Origin: Paracoccaceae bacterium | GTDB lineage: Bacteria; Pseudomonadota; Alphaproteobacteria; Rhodobacterales; Rhodobacteraceae | Reading direction: 5' to 3' | Assembly: GCA_016937725.1 (NCBI GenBank) | Contig: JAFGVZ010000126.1 | Coordinates: 1 to 23,389, forward strand | Length of the DNA: 23,389 bases | Shown: piece by piece, positions 15,202 through 23,389 of the stretch | Layout: each line of letters begins with the position of its first letter | Position numbering within the stretch: position 1 is the first letter of the stretch | Notes under the pieces: model-generated | What the model was told of the DNA's origin: nothing | The model's input: only the letters and a program-made list of their open reading frames with translations | The model's database searches: none | Made by a program: the position numbers and the translations under genes

Positions 15202-15525
15202 TCAGTTCGCTTGACCCTGCGGCAATGCCGGGTTGCGCAGGCCATAGCGGTCATCATCGTCTTCGAATTCCATCTCGACAATCTGGAGCGTGGCCGGATC
15301 CAGCGACACGTCAATAAGGCGCCCGTCGCTGTCGCGGCCTTCGATCTCGTAGCAACCGTCATCAATCTCGAACTCGCGCACGGTCCAGCCATTTTGCTCG
15401 GCCACTTTCAGCGCGGCCTCGCGCGGTTGCCACTGGTCACGTGGGGAATGGCAATCGTCACTGGCCAGCGCGGCCCCGGCTGGCAGAAGGGCAATCAATG
15501 CAAGTGCGGTCAGGGTCTTTGTCAT
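15202..15525 (-). CDS. Exported PepSY-domain small protein (copy A)
   Basis: Small secreted or periplasmic protein of 107 residues. An N-terminal signal peptide (Lys3, hydrophobic 5-20, AxA-type site near 19-21) is followed by a PepSY_2-like domain: W32-Q-P, N45-G-W, then IDDGCYEIEGRD (54-65) and DPATLQIVE (76-84). Two cysteines (25 and 58) could form a disulfide in the periplasm. The chosen ATG has an AAAGGAGA site 8 nt upstream; an upstream ATG 11 codons earlier would bury the signal peptide. A terminator follows and a GTCAG-type repeat precedes it. It is a paralogue of the gene at 15719 with identical cysteine spacing. Such proteins often modulate a neighbouring sensor kinase; that role is inferred. 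Confidence 0.85.
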   Translation of the reverse strand: MTKTLTALALIALLPAGAALASDDCHSPRDQWQPREAALKVAEQNGWTVREFEIDDGCYEIEGRDSDGRLIDVSLDPATLQIVEMEFEDDDDRYGLRNPALPQGQAN

Positions 15526-15572
15526 AGCAGTCTCTCCTTTTTTCTCTGCTGAAGACATACTCGACCGCAGAG

Positions 15573-15588
15573 CTGAGCGTTTCCTGAC
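15573..15588 (-). promoter_or_regulatory. Candidate response-regulator site upstream of PepSY copy A
   Basis: On the minus strand this reads GTCAG-GAAACG-CTCAG, two 5-bp half-sites with an 11-bp period, as bound by OmpR/PhoB-type dimers. A TATGTC -10-like hexamer lies 13 nt downstream (15559-15554). The segment TTTCCTGACGC (15580-15590) is also half of a perfect 11-bp inverted repeat whose other arm is 15615-15625. Confidence 0.5.
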
Positions 15589-15644
15589 GCGGGAGCGATT
15601 CGTGCTTCAGCTTGGCGTCAGGAAAGAAAGAGGCCCACCAACGC

Positions 15645-15671
15645 AAAAGGCCCCGCGCGTAAGGCGGGGCC
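15645..15671 (-). terminator. Rho-independent terminator of the second PepSY gene
   Basis: An 8-bp GC-only stem GGCCCCGC/GCGGGGCC (15664-15671 with 15649-15656, 7-nt loop) is followed on the minus strand by TTTT (15648-15645). It starts about 48 nt after the stop of the PepSY gene at 15719, so copies A and B are separate transcripts. Confidence 0.75.
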
Positions 15672-15718
15672 GGATCGGGCCGTAAACAGCATGTCTTGTC
15701 TTTGGCTAAATACCTGCG

Positions 15719-16006
15719 TCAATCATCGTCATCATCGTCATCTTCAACTTCGAACTCGATCACCTGTAGCGTGGCCGGGTGGATCGTCACCTCGATTTCA
15801 CGGCCTTCGGCATCACGGCCATCAATCTCGTAGCACCCGTCATCGATCTTGATGCGGCGCACCACCCAGCCGTTTTCATTGGCCAGTTGTGCGACTATGT
15901 CGAGCGGCTGCCAATTGGCCATGGGGACGAAGCAATCGTCATCGGCCAGCGCCGCGCCAGCGGGGAAAGCCATAAGAAAGCCCAAGATTGTCAATGTCTT
16001 CTTCAT
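15719..16006 (-). CDS. Exported PepSY-domain small protein with poly-Asp tail (copy B)
   Basis: Paralogue of the preceding gene, 95 residues. Signal peptide MKKTLTILGF to ALA (1-21), then the same scaffold: Cys25, W32-Q-P, N45-G-W, IDDGCYEIDGRDAEG (54-68, Cys58) and HPATLQVIEFEVE. It ends in seven consecutive Asp residues (89-95) that could bind cations. The ATG at 16006 has a GGAG about 9 nt upstream. It is transcribed divergently from the response regulator gene, with 143 nt between them that carry two GTCAG-type repeats, one facing each way. A periplasmic sensor accessory, feedback inhibitor of the kinase, or metal-binding protein are possible roles. Confidence 0.85.
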   Translation of the reverse strand: MKKTLTILGFLMAFPAGAALADDDCFVPMANWQPLDIVAQLANENGWVVRRIKIDDGCYEIDGRDAEGREIEVTIHPATLQVIEFEVEDDDDDDD

Positions 16007-16057
16007 GGGCCACACTCCGCCACGCACGCCGTTGAACATGATACATCCGCTGCGAAA

Positions 16058-16073
16058 CTGACGGTAACCTGAA
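16058..16073 (-). promoter_or_regulatory. Candidate response-regulator site upstream of PepSY copy B
   Basis: On the minus strand this reads TTCAG-GTTACC-GTCAG, again 11-bp periodic. A TATCAT -10-like hexamer lies 14 nt downstream (16043-16038), the same geometry as for copy A. GAAACTGAC at 16054-16062 forms a perfect 9-bp inverted repeat with GTCAGTTTC at 16091-16099. Confidence 0.55.
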
Positions 16074-16090
16074 GACCTGCGCCGGGGCAT

Positions 16091-16106
16091 GTCAGTTTCA
16101 CGTCAG
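16091..16106 (+). promoter_or_regulatory. Candidate response-regulator site upstream of the two-component genes
   Basis: On the plus strand this reads GTCAG-TTTCAC-GTCAG, a perfect pair of 5-bp half-sites with an 11-bp period, ending 43 nt before the response regulator ATG. It faces the two-component operon and suggests autoregulation. No convincing -10 was identified downstream. Confidence 0.55.
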
Positions 16107-16149
16107 CCGGATAGACCAGACAAGGCAACGCAACAGGACGGGACCAAAC

Positions 16150-16809
16150 ATGCGTATTCTGCTGATCGAGGATGACACGGTTCTGGGGGCCGCAATGCGC
16201 GACCAAATCGCCGCCGATGGCCAATCTCTGGATTGGGTCACCCGCCTTGACAGCGCCACCGATGCGATGGCGACAACCGCTTATGACCTGATCTTGCTGG
16301 ACCTTATGCTGCCCGATGGGCGCGGCATTCCCTTTCTGAAAGCGTTGCGCGCGCGGGGCGACGTGACCCCGGTCATTATTCTGACCGCGCTTGACCAAGT
16401 GTCCGACCGGATAGAAGGTCTGAACGCCGGGTCGGATGATTACCTTGTGAAACCCTTTGACCTTGCCGAACTTTCGGCGCGCATCGGTTCTGTCGCGCGG
16501 CGCTACAGCGGCAATCCGAACCCGCTCTTAACCCATGGCGCGCTGGAGATTGACCTTGCCGCGCGCCGCGTGCACCGCGATGGAAAACCCGTCCCACTGA
16601 CGGCGCGGGAATGGGCCTTGTTCGAGGCTTTCCTCGCACGCCCCGGACAATTGCTGTCGAAGGCGCAGCTTGAAGAAAAGCTTTATGCGTTTGATTCAGA
16701 GGTCGAAAGCAACACGATAGAGGTTCATGTCAGCCGTCTGCGCAAGAAGCTTGGCAGCACCCTTATCGAAACCGAGCGCGGGCTGGGCTACCGGCTGGGC
16801 AGGCCATGA
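16150..16809 (+). CDS. OmpR-family two-component response regulator
   Basis: Response regulator of 219 residues. The receiver domain (1-115) has the acidic pair D8/D9, phospho-acceptor D51 (LLDLMLPD), T79 (ILTA) and K101 (VKPFD). The C-terminal winged helix (about 125-219) contains LTAREWALFEAFLARPG, the recognition region VESNTIEVHVSRLRKKL and the terminal GLGYRL hairpin. It looks closest to the QseB/TctD/PmrA type. The stop overlaps the kinase start as ATGA. It is flanked by two exported PepSY proteins transcribed away from it, and candidate binding repeats lie upstream of all three transcripts, so it probably controls itself and both PepSY genes. Confidence 0.94.
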   Translation: MRILLIEDDTVLGAAMRDQIAADGQSLDWVTRLDSATDAMATTAYDLILLDLMLPDGRGIPFLKALRARGDVTPVIILTALDQVSDRIEGLNAGSDDYLVKPFDLAELSARIGSVARRYSGNPNPLLTHGALEIDLAARRVHRDGKPVPLTAREWALFEAFLARPGQLLSKAQLEEKLYAFDSEVESNTIEVHVSRLRKKLGSTLIETERGLGYRLGRP

Positions 16810-18170
16810 GCTGGCCCTCCAGCCTTCAGGCGCGGCTTGGCCTGTCATTGGCTCTGGTGCTGGCGGTGGTGTGGATCGCCGCCGCCGCCGTCACCGCCCT
16901 GATCGTGCGGGCCGAGATGGACGCGGTCTTTGACAGCACCTTGCGGGAAACCGCGGAACGCATATTGCCGCTGGCCGTGATCGACATTGTTGGGCGCGAA
17001 GATCAGGGTGTGACCCAACGGCTTGCTTCTATCCGCGAGCATGACGAGTTCTTCACCTATATCGTGCGCGATGCCGAAGGGCGCATTCTGCTGCAATCGC
17101 ATGCAGCTGACCCCGCCATGTTCCCGCCATATGACGGGCCGGGCTTTGGGCAAACCGCCACGCATCGGCTGTATAGCGATGCAGCCCTTCAGGGCACGAT
17201 CCGCATTACCGTGGCCGAACCGCTGGCCCATCGCGCGCAGGTCGCACGCGGCATCCGCATGGGCCTTGGCCTGCCATTATTGGTGGTTCTGCCGCTTGCG
17301 CTTGGGGCGATCATCTTGGCTGTGCGCTTCAGCCTTGACCCGCTGCGCCGTTTCCGCGCGCGGCTAGAGGCGCGGGGCGCGCGGGACCTGTCGCGCGTTC
17401 CCGCCGAAGGCTTGCCAAGCGAGATTGGCCCCTTGGCCGACACGCTCAACAGCCTTCTGACCAGATTGCGCGCGGCGTTCGAGGCCGAACGCAGCTTCGC
17501 CGCCAATGCCGCGCATGAATTGCGCACCCCGCTGGCCGGGGCTATCGCGCAGGCGCAACGGCTTGGGCTGGAAACGGATGATCCCGCCGCCAAGGTCCGC
17601 GCGGTCGAGATAGAGACGACACTTAAGCGCCTGACACGGTTGTCTGAGCGCCTGATGCAGCTTGCGCGGGCCGAGGGCGGTCGCATGCGGATGGACCGAA
17701 GCGCAGATCTCAGAGTGATCGCGCGGATCGTGGTGGATGATCTGGCGCGGGCCGGTGCAAAAGGCCGGATCGCGCTGGACCTGCCGCAAGCGCCGGTCAT
17801 GTCCGACCTTGACCCCGACGTTTTCGCCATTCTGTGCCGCAACCTTTTGGACAATGCCCTGCGCCATGGAGCGGAAGGTGGAAAGGTCGATATGGTTCTG
17901 ACCGCCGATGGCCAGCTTGTCGTGGCAAATGATGGCCCCATCGTGCCCGAGGGCACGATCAACCGCCTGACCACGCGGTTCGAGCGCGCCAGCGCCCAGA
18001 CAGAGGGCAGCGGGTTGGGGCTGGCCATTGTTGCCGCGATTGCAGACCGTATCGGAAGCCCGTTGCACATGGCCTCTCCCCGACGCGGTGCGGCGTCTGG
18101 GTTCGAGGTTTCGATCACGCTGCCCATTGATAGGGTCGCCACACCCGCATCGCGCAAGCCAGTCAGGTGA
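16806..18170 (+). CDS. Two-component sensor histidine kinase
   Basis: Inner-membrane histidine kinase of 454 residues. TM1 is at about 12-34, a periplasmic sensor of about 115 residues follows, then TM2 at about 154-173 and a HAMP-like linker (174-226). The phospho-acceptor is H237 in NAAHELRTPL. The ATPase domain has the N box RNLLDNALRHG (345-355), VANDGP (373-378) and GSGLGLAI (401-408). The topology and short sensor fit the QseC/TctE class. The start overlaps the regulator stop by 4 nt; its 3' end overlaps the convergent xylB by 8 nt. The signal is unknown; the acidic PepSY neighbours make a cation or envelope cue a reasonable guess. Confidence 0.94.
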   Translation: MSWPSSLQARLGLSLALVLAVVWIAAAAVTALIVRAEMDAVFDSTLRETAERILPLAVIDIVGREDQGVTQRLASIREHDEFFTYIVRDAEGRILLQSHAADPAMFPPYDGPGFGQTATHRLYSDAALQGTIRITVAEPLAHRAQVARGIRMGLGLPLLVVLPLALGAIILAVRFSLDPLRRFRARLEARGARDLSRVPAEGLPSEIGPLADTLNSLLTRLRAAFEAERSFAANAAHELRTPLAGAIAQAQRLGLETDDPAAKVRAVEIETTLKRLTRLSERLMQLARAEGGRMRMDRSADLRVIARIVVDDLARAGAKGRIALDLPQAPVMSDLDPDVFAILCRNLLDNALRHGAEGGKVDMVLTADGQLVVANDGPIVPEGTINRLTTRFERASAQTEGSGLGLAIVAAIADRIGSPLHMASPRRGAASGFEVSITLPIDRVATPASRKPVR

Positions 18171-19593
18171 TCGCTTTCAGCGCCAGATAGAATGCGCGGT
18201 AGCGTGCCAGACGGTCTTGCATGTCTTGGCTCTGGGGATTTGGCACAAAGGTCTTGTCGGCCAAGGGCTTTGCAAAGACCGCATCGCCCCCCGCGCCCAA
18301 GGCGGCTTGCGCCAGCCGCGCGGCACCCAAGGCTGGCCCCACCTCTGCCCCCTTGGCACGGACCAGCACGCGACCGGTTGCATCGGCAATCATCTGCAAC
18401 AGGAAATCGCTGCGCGTGCCGCCGCCAATCGCCAACAAGCGTTCGGGCACCGGGCCCGCTTGCGAAACCGCCGCCAGCGCATCGGCAAAGGTGAAGGCGA
18501 CCGCTTCGACCACGGCGCGCATCAGGCTGCCATGGGTCGTGCGTTCGTCCAGAAAGGCAAAACCGGCGCGGATGGCCGCATCGCCATGCGGCGTGCGCTC
18601 GCCCGACAGGTAGGGCAGAAACAAGGGCCCAGAGGGCGCGTTCTGCGCTTCTGCCAGCAGGTCTTGGATTGGCCGGTCCAGAAGGCCCGCCAACCATGCC
18701 AAAGGTCGCGCGCCATTCAGCATGGCCGCCATCTGGAACCAAAGGCCCGGAAGCGTATGGGCATAGGCATGCACGCGGCTTTCAAGGTTCGGGCGGTAGC
18801 TGTCGGTGGTCACGAATAGCTGCCCAGAGGTGCCAAGCGAGATGAACCCGTCGCCATCCGCCACCGCCCCGATCCCGACCGCGCCCGCCGCCGCATCGCC
18901 CGCACCGGCAGCGATGGGGATGCCCGCTGAAAGGCCCAAAGCCTCTGCCGCAGGCCGGGTCAGCAGGCCCGCAACCTCTGTCCCGTGGCGCACCGCTGGC
19001 AACCAAGCGCGCTGCGTTGCAGATGCGGCGCACAGCTTGTCCGACCAGCCCCGTGCCGCCTGGTCGAACCAGCCGGTTCCGGCAGCGTCGGACGGGTCGG
19101 TGACCAGCCCGCCATGCAGCCGCAGGCCAATGTAATCCTTGGGCAGCAGCAGATGGGTAATCCGGGCGTGGCTCTCGGGCTCATGACGGGCCACCCAAAG
19201 CACTTTCGGCGCGGTGAAACCCGGCATGGGCGGCGCGCCAGACAGCGCGCCCGCCTCTGGCTCGGCCAGCAAGATAGCGGCGCATTCCGCGCTGGCGCGC
19301 CCATCATTCCACAAGATTGCCGGGCGGATCGGATCTTTCGCCCGGTCCAGCAAAACCGCGCCATGCATCTGGCCAGACAGGCCGATGGCACGCACCTGCT
19401 GGCGCAGGGCGTCGGGCAAGGCAGCGCTTGCCCGAATGACCGCATCCCACCAATCCGCCGGGTTTTGTTCGCTGGCCCCCGCAAACGGGTGCTGCACCGC
19501 CAATGCCGCCGTGGCCGTGGCGGTCACTTGGCCCGAAGCATCAATCGCGCAGACCTTGACGGCAGAGGTTCCAAGATCAATGCCCAGATACAT
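18163..19593 (-). CDS. xylB: Xylulokinase of the polyol operon
   Basis: FGGY-family carbohydrate kinase of 476 residues (E. coli XylB 484). The phosphate-1 motif is in MYLGIDLGTSAVK at the N-terminus; GLSGQMHG (71-78) is the xylulokinase sugar-contact motif; the catalytic base is D233 in AAGAGDAAAG, the same number as in E. coli; ISLGTSGQLF (251-260) is phosphate-2. The ATG before YLGIDLGT is used; a TTG nine codons earlier is possible. It is the last gene seen in the leftward hexitol operon, 52 nt after mtlK, as in the Rhodobacter polyol cluster. It phosphorylates D-xylulose, formed for example from D-arabitol by MtlK; action on other ketoses cannot be excluded. Confidence 0.94.
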   Translation of the reverse strand: MYLGIDLGTSAVKVCAIDASGQVTATATAALAVQHPFAGASEQNPADWWDAVIRASAALPDALRQQVRAIGLSGQMHGAVLLDRAKDPIRPAILWNDGRASAECAAILLAEPEAGALSGAPPMPGFTAPKVLWVARHEPESHARITHLLLPKDYIGLRLHGGLVTDPSDAAGTGWFDQAARGWSDKLCAASATQRAWLPAVRHGTEVAGLLTRPAAEALGLSAGIPIAAGAGDAAAGAVGIGAVADGDGFISLGTSGQLFVTTDSYRPNLESRVHAYAHTLPGLWFQMAAMLNGARPLAWLAGLLDRPIQDLLAEAQNAPSGPLFLPYLSGERTPHGDAAIRAGFAFLDERTTHGSLMRAVVEAVAFTFADALAAVSQAGPVPERLLAIGGGTRSDFLLQMIADATGRVLVRAKGAEVGPALGAARLAQAALGAGGDAVFAKPLADKTFVPNPQSQDMQDRLARYRAFYLALKAIT

Positions 19594-19645
19594 TTCCCTG
19601 CCCTTATTCGTTTTGGCCAATACTGAGCCGGTTCGCGCCGGTCAC

Positions 19646-21130
19646 TTATGCGACAGAGAGATAACGCTCAAGCGTCGCGCTTGTGCCGTCTTGCCACAGA
19701 TTGCGCAGCCAGTCTTCGAAGGCAGGCGCGAAACGCGGCTCTTGTGCAAGCGCACCATAGATGCCTTGCTGATCCAGCCATGCCAAGGGCCGGGTCCGGG
19801 CCGCATCCGCGCAGGCGCGCAGGTCGTCCCAGATCGGGTCATTGGGCGCGATCACAGAACCATCTTCACGGGTGCCCGCGCACATCCGCGCCCAGAGCGC
19901 TTCGACCAAGGCCAGCCCGGAAATGGGCGTGCCGCTAGCCAAACCATCGCGCAAAACCGGCAGAATAAAGCCCGTGTGGCGCGAGGACCCGTCAAAGGCC
20001 ACGCGCCGCGTTGTGTCGCGGATTGCGGGGTTCGAAAAGCGCCGCTCGATCAGTTCCAGATACGCCATTGGTTGCATTCCGGGCACGGGGGCAACATGGG
20101 GCACGATTTCGGTTGCTTCCACCTTGCGCCAAAAGGCCAAGACCAGCGGGTCGGCCATGCAATCGGCAATGGTGGCCAGACCCAGCACTTCGCCCGCATT
20201 GGCCAAAACCTGATGGCCCGCGTTCAGAATGCGGATTTTCATCGCCTCATAGTCATGCACGCGGTCTGTGAAGGTCGCGCCGACGCAGTCCCAATCGGGG
20301 CGGCCCGCGCAGAACTTGTCTTCGATCACCCATTGGCGAAAGTTTTCATGCGTGACCGGAGCCGCATCTTCCACCCCCAAGGCGCGCGCGGCGGCAATCT
20401 CGGCATCGCCCGTGGCGGGGACAATGCAATCGACCATGGAATTGGGGAAGGTGCAGTTTTGCGCGATCCAATCAGCCAAAGCCGGGTCAGATAGCCGCGC
20501 CAGACCCAGAACCGTGTCGCGGGTGATATCGCCATTTCCGCGCAGGTTGTCGCAGCTTTGCACCGTGAACGGCCCCGCGCCCGCCGCGCGCCGCAGCCGC
20601 AACGCGGCCAGGATTGCCCCGAATGCGGTGCGGGGGTGCTGGGGATGGGCCGCGTCATGGGCCATGTCGGGATGGCTGGGGTCGAAAGCGCCGGTGGCCG
20701 GGTTCACGAAATACCCGCCCTCGGTCACGGTCAGCGAGACAATGCGAATGGCCGGGTCCGCCATCTGCGCAATCAGGGCGGCATTGTCCGCCTCGACTGG
20801 CAGAAACCCGATCATCGACCCGCAGATTTCGGCGCTGGTGCCATCTGGACGAAGCTCGATCAAGGTTGTCAGGCAGTCTTGCGCCAGCAGCTTCTCGCGC
20901 ATGACCGCATCGCCCGCGCGCACGCCCGCGCCGATAATGGCCCAATCCTGCGCCGCCCCCTGCTGCATCAGGCGGTGCAGATACCATGCCTGATGGGCGC
21001 GGTGGAAATTGCCCATCCCGATATGCACGATCCCCGGCGTCAGCCTGTCGCGCGCGTAAGCAGGGCGTAGCACAGTTTCGGGAATGTCGCTCAAAGTAGC
21101 GTTGCTCAGTCGGACAGGTGTCAGTGTCAT
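19646..21130 (-). CDS. mtlK: Mannitol 2-dehydrogenase
   Basis: Polyol-specific long-chain dehydrogenase of 494 residues (Pseudomonas fluorescens enzyme 493), oxidising D-mannitol to D-fructose with NAD, and commonly D-arabitol to D-xylulose. The N-terminal Rossmann start is IVHIGMGNFHRAHQA (34-48). The catalytic pattern K298-x4-N303-x2-H306 (MKIRILNAGH) matches K295/N300/H303 of the Pseudomonas enzyme with an offset of 3. QSCDNLRGNG is typical of the family. The start chosen overlaps the SmoS stop (TGATG); an ATG four codons earlier is inside smoS. It is coupled to smoS and precedes xylB, giving a route for mannitol, sorbitol and arabitol. Confidence 0.95.
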   Translation of the reverse strand: MTLTPVRLSNATLSDIPETVLRPAYARDRLTPGIVHIGMGNFHRAHQAWYLHRLMQQGAAQDWAIIGAGVRAGDAVMREKLLAQDCLTTLIELRPDGTSAEICGSMIGFLPVEADNAALIAQMADPAIRIVSLTVTEGGYFVNPATGAFDPSHPDMAHDAAHPQHPRTAFGAILAALRLRRAAGAGPFTVQSCDNLRGNGDITRDTVLGLARLSDPALADWIAQNCTFPNSMVDCIVPATGDAEIAAARALGVEDAAPVTHENFRQWVIEDKFCAGRPDWDCVGATFTDRVHDYEAMKIRILNAGHQVLANAGEVLGLATIADCMADPLVLAFWRKVEATEIVPHVAPVPGMQPMAYLELIERRFSNPAIRDTTRRVAFDGSSRHTGFILPVLRDGLASGTPISGLALVEALWARMCAGTREDGSVIAPNDPIWDDLRACADAARTRPLAWLDQQGIYGALAQEPRFAPAFEDWLRNLWQDGTSATLERYLSVA

Positions 21131-21899
21131 CAGCTCATCCATTGTCCGCCGTCCACATTGTAGGTTTGTGCGACGATGTAGCGGGCCTCGTCGCTGGCCA
21201 GAAACACCGCCATGCCGGTCAGGTCTTCGGGCACGCCCATGCGCCCAAAGGGCACGCCTGCGCCCACTTCGGCTTTTTTCTGGCCCGGAGCCTTATTTTC
21301 ATACTTGGCAAAAAACGCATCGACACCGTCCCAATGCTCGCCATCAACCACACCCGGCGAAATGGCGTTCACGTTGATGCCGTGGCGGATCAGGTTCAGC
21401 CCTGCTGATTGCGTCAGGCTGATGATCGCGGCCTTGGTGGCGCAATAAACCGCGACCAGCGGCTCTCCGCGCCGTCCGGCTTGGCTGGCCATGTTGATGA
21501 TGCGGCCCTGCACGCCCGCCTCGATCATGTGGCGCGCGACGGCTTGCAGGGTGAACAGAGTGCCCGCGACATTGATCTCGAAGCAGCGCGCGTAATCTGC
21601 GCGCGTGATCTCGACAATCGGGGCGGCGGTGAAAATGGCAGCGTTATTCACCAAGATGTCGATCTGGCCAAAGGCCGCGACGGTGGTGGCAACAGCCGCA
21701 TCAATGCTCTCTTGCCGGGTTACATCCATTTCGACCGCAAGCGCGTCTGGCCCCAGATCGGCGGCGGCCTGACGGGCGCGGGCGATGTCGATATCGGCAA
21801 ACGCCACGCGCGCGCCCTCTGCCAGATAGGCTTTGGCAAAGGCCAGCCCAATTCCCCGCGCGGCCCCTGTAATCAGGGCCGTTTTACCAGCCAGCCGTG

Positions 21900-21903
<4 letters not shown>
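21130..21903 (-). CDS. smoS: Sorbitol dehydrogenase SmoS (SDR)
   Basis: SDR of 257 residues very similar to my recollection of Rhodobacter sphaeroides SmoS/GutDH (256), which oxidises D-glucitol to D-fructose and galactitol to tagatose. Cofactor motif TGAARGIG (12-19), D37 (NAD preference), NNAA (87-90), S140, Y153 and K157 are seen. The segments INMASQAGRRGEPLV, VYCATKAA and GVVDGEHWDGVDA match that protein. NNAA in place of NNAG also occurs in SmoS. The start ATG overlaps the smoK stop (ATGA) and the stop overlaps mtlK (TGATG). Confidence 0.96.
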
Positions 21904-22901
<998 letters not shown>

Positions 22902-22912
22902 TGGGGTTCTCC

Positions 22913-23389
22913 TTACTTCACCGCGCCGAAGGTCAGGCCGCGAACGAGTTGCTTCTGGCTGAACCAGCCAAGGATGAGGATGGGCGCGATGGCCATGGTC
23001 GAGGCCGCGCTGAGCTTGGCAAAGAACAGGCCTTCTGGGCTGGAATAGCTGGCGATGAAGGCCGTGAGCGGGGCGGCATTGACCGCGGTCAGGTTCAGTG
23101 TCCAGAAGGCTTCGTTCCACGCCAAGATGAAGTTCAGCAGCACGGTCGAGGCGATCCCGGGAATAGCCATCGGCGTCAGGACATACAGGATCTCTTCCTT
23201 CAGGCTCGCCCCGTCCATGCGCGCAGCTTCCAGTATCTCGCCCGGAATTTCGCGGAAATAGGTGTAAAGCATCCAGACAATGATCGGCAGGTTGATGAGC
23301 ATCAGGATCACCACCAGTGCCAAGCGATTGTCGAGCACACCCAATTCAATGCAGATCAGGTAAATCGGGTAAAGCACGCCCACCGCCGG
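22913..23389 (-). CDS. smoG: Sorbitol/mannitol ABC transporter permease SmoG (5' truncated by window)
   Basis: C-terminal part (about 158 residues) of a MalG-type sugar permease. The reading frame remains open to the window edge and the family is about 275 residues, so the gene continues beyond. The EAA loop EAARMDGASLKEEI (about 52-65 of the visible part) contacts SmoK. Hydrophobic segments lie near the visible N-terminus, around VVILMLINLPIIVWML, TVLLNFILAWNEAFW, and close to the C-terminus (TMAIAPILILGWF). The gene is followed after 11 nt by smoK. The partner permease and the binding protein (smoF, smoE) are expected outside the window. Confidence 0.93.
   Translation of the reverse strand, partial: PAVGVLYPIYLICIELGVLDNRLALVVILMLINLPIIVWMLYTYFREIPGEILEAARMDGASLKEEILYVLTPMAIPGIASTVLLNFILAWNEAFWTLNLTAVNAAPLTAFIASYSSPEGLFFAKLSAASTMAIAPILILGWFSQKQLVRGLTFGAVK

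Noticed and set aside
17189..18742. 517-codon open frame on the minus strand opposite the histidine kinase and xylB
   Set aside because: It is the antisense of two well-supported genes with intact motifs; its product is Arg/Ser/Ala-rich with no recognisable domain, as expected in high-GC DNA.
19214..20494. 426-codon open frame on the plus strand opposite xylB and mtlK
   Set aside because: Antisense to two enzymes with catalytic residues in place; no domain recognised.

Overview
The window is high-GC DNA from an alphaproteobacterium, most likely a Rhodobacterales (Rhodobacteraceae/Paracoccaceae) member. The grounds are the alphaproteobacterial layout of the C-P lyase (phn) cluster, a hexitol operon whose SDR closely resembles my recollection of Rhodobacter sphaeroides sorbitol dehydrogenase SmoS, and dense gene packing with ATGA/TGATG overlaps. 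No database search was run, so names rest on recognised motifs, length, gene order and recalled family sequences.

Region 1 (1-14174) is a phosphonate uptake and degradation locus. Rightward: the 3' part of phnE1, then phnE2, a short SDR, a hexapeptide-repeat transferase of the phosphonate-operon type, and a MazG-like pyrophosphohydrolase. Leftward: the GntR/HutC regulator phnF. Rightward again: phnG-phnH-phnI-HAD hydrolase-phnJ-phnK-phnL-phnN. Leftward: a DUF1045 'phosphonate operon protein' carrying two HxT motifs. Rightward: phnM, a second diverged phnM-like gene and an MFS transporter. PhnG/H/I/L/M convert a phosphonate to a ribose-triphosphate adduct and then (PhnM) to the monophosphate. 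PhnJ, a radical-SAM enzyme, cleaves the C-P bond and leaves a 1,2-cyclic phosphate. PhnN makes PRPP. No PhnP-type cyclic phosphodiesterase is present in the window, and the DUF1045 protein is a candidate replacement. The one break in the tightly coupled phnG-N run is the phnJ-phnK junction, which holds two perfect tandem hairpins.

Region 2 (14175-18170): a leftward sugar 1-dehydrogenase-like SDR, two leftward paralogous exported PepSY-type small proteins each followed by a terminator, and a rightward OmpR-family response regulator and histidine kinase. Upstream of all three promoters of the PepSY/two-component module there is a direct repeat GTCAG-N6-GTCAG (11-bp period). This suggests one small regulon under the response regulator.

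Region 3 (18163-23389, leftward) is the 3' part of a hexitol (sorbitol/mannitol) operon: smoG (partial), smoK, smoS, mtlK, xylB. It encodes ABC uptake, oxidation of sorbitol and mannitol to fructose (and possibly arabitol to xylulose), and phosphorylation of the ketose.

No RNA genes, CRISPR arrays, insertion sequences or prophage genes were seen. No gap between genes exceeds about 225 bases.
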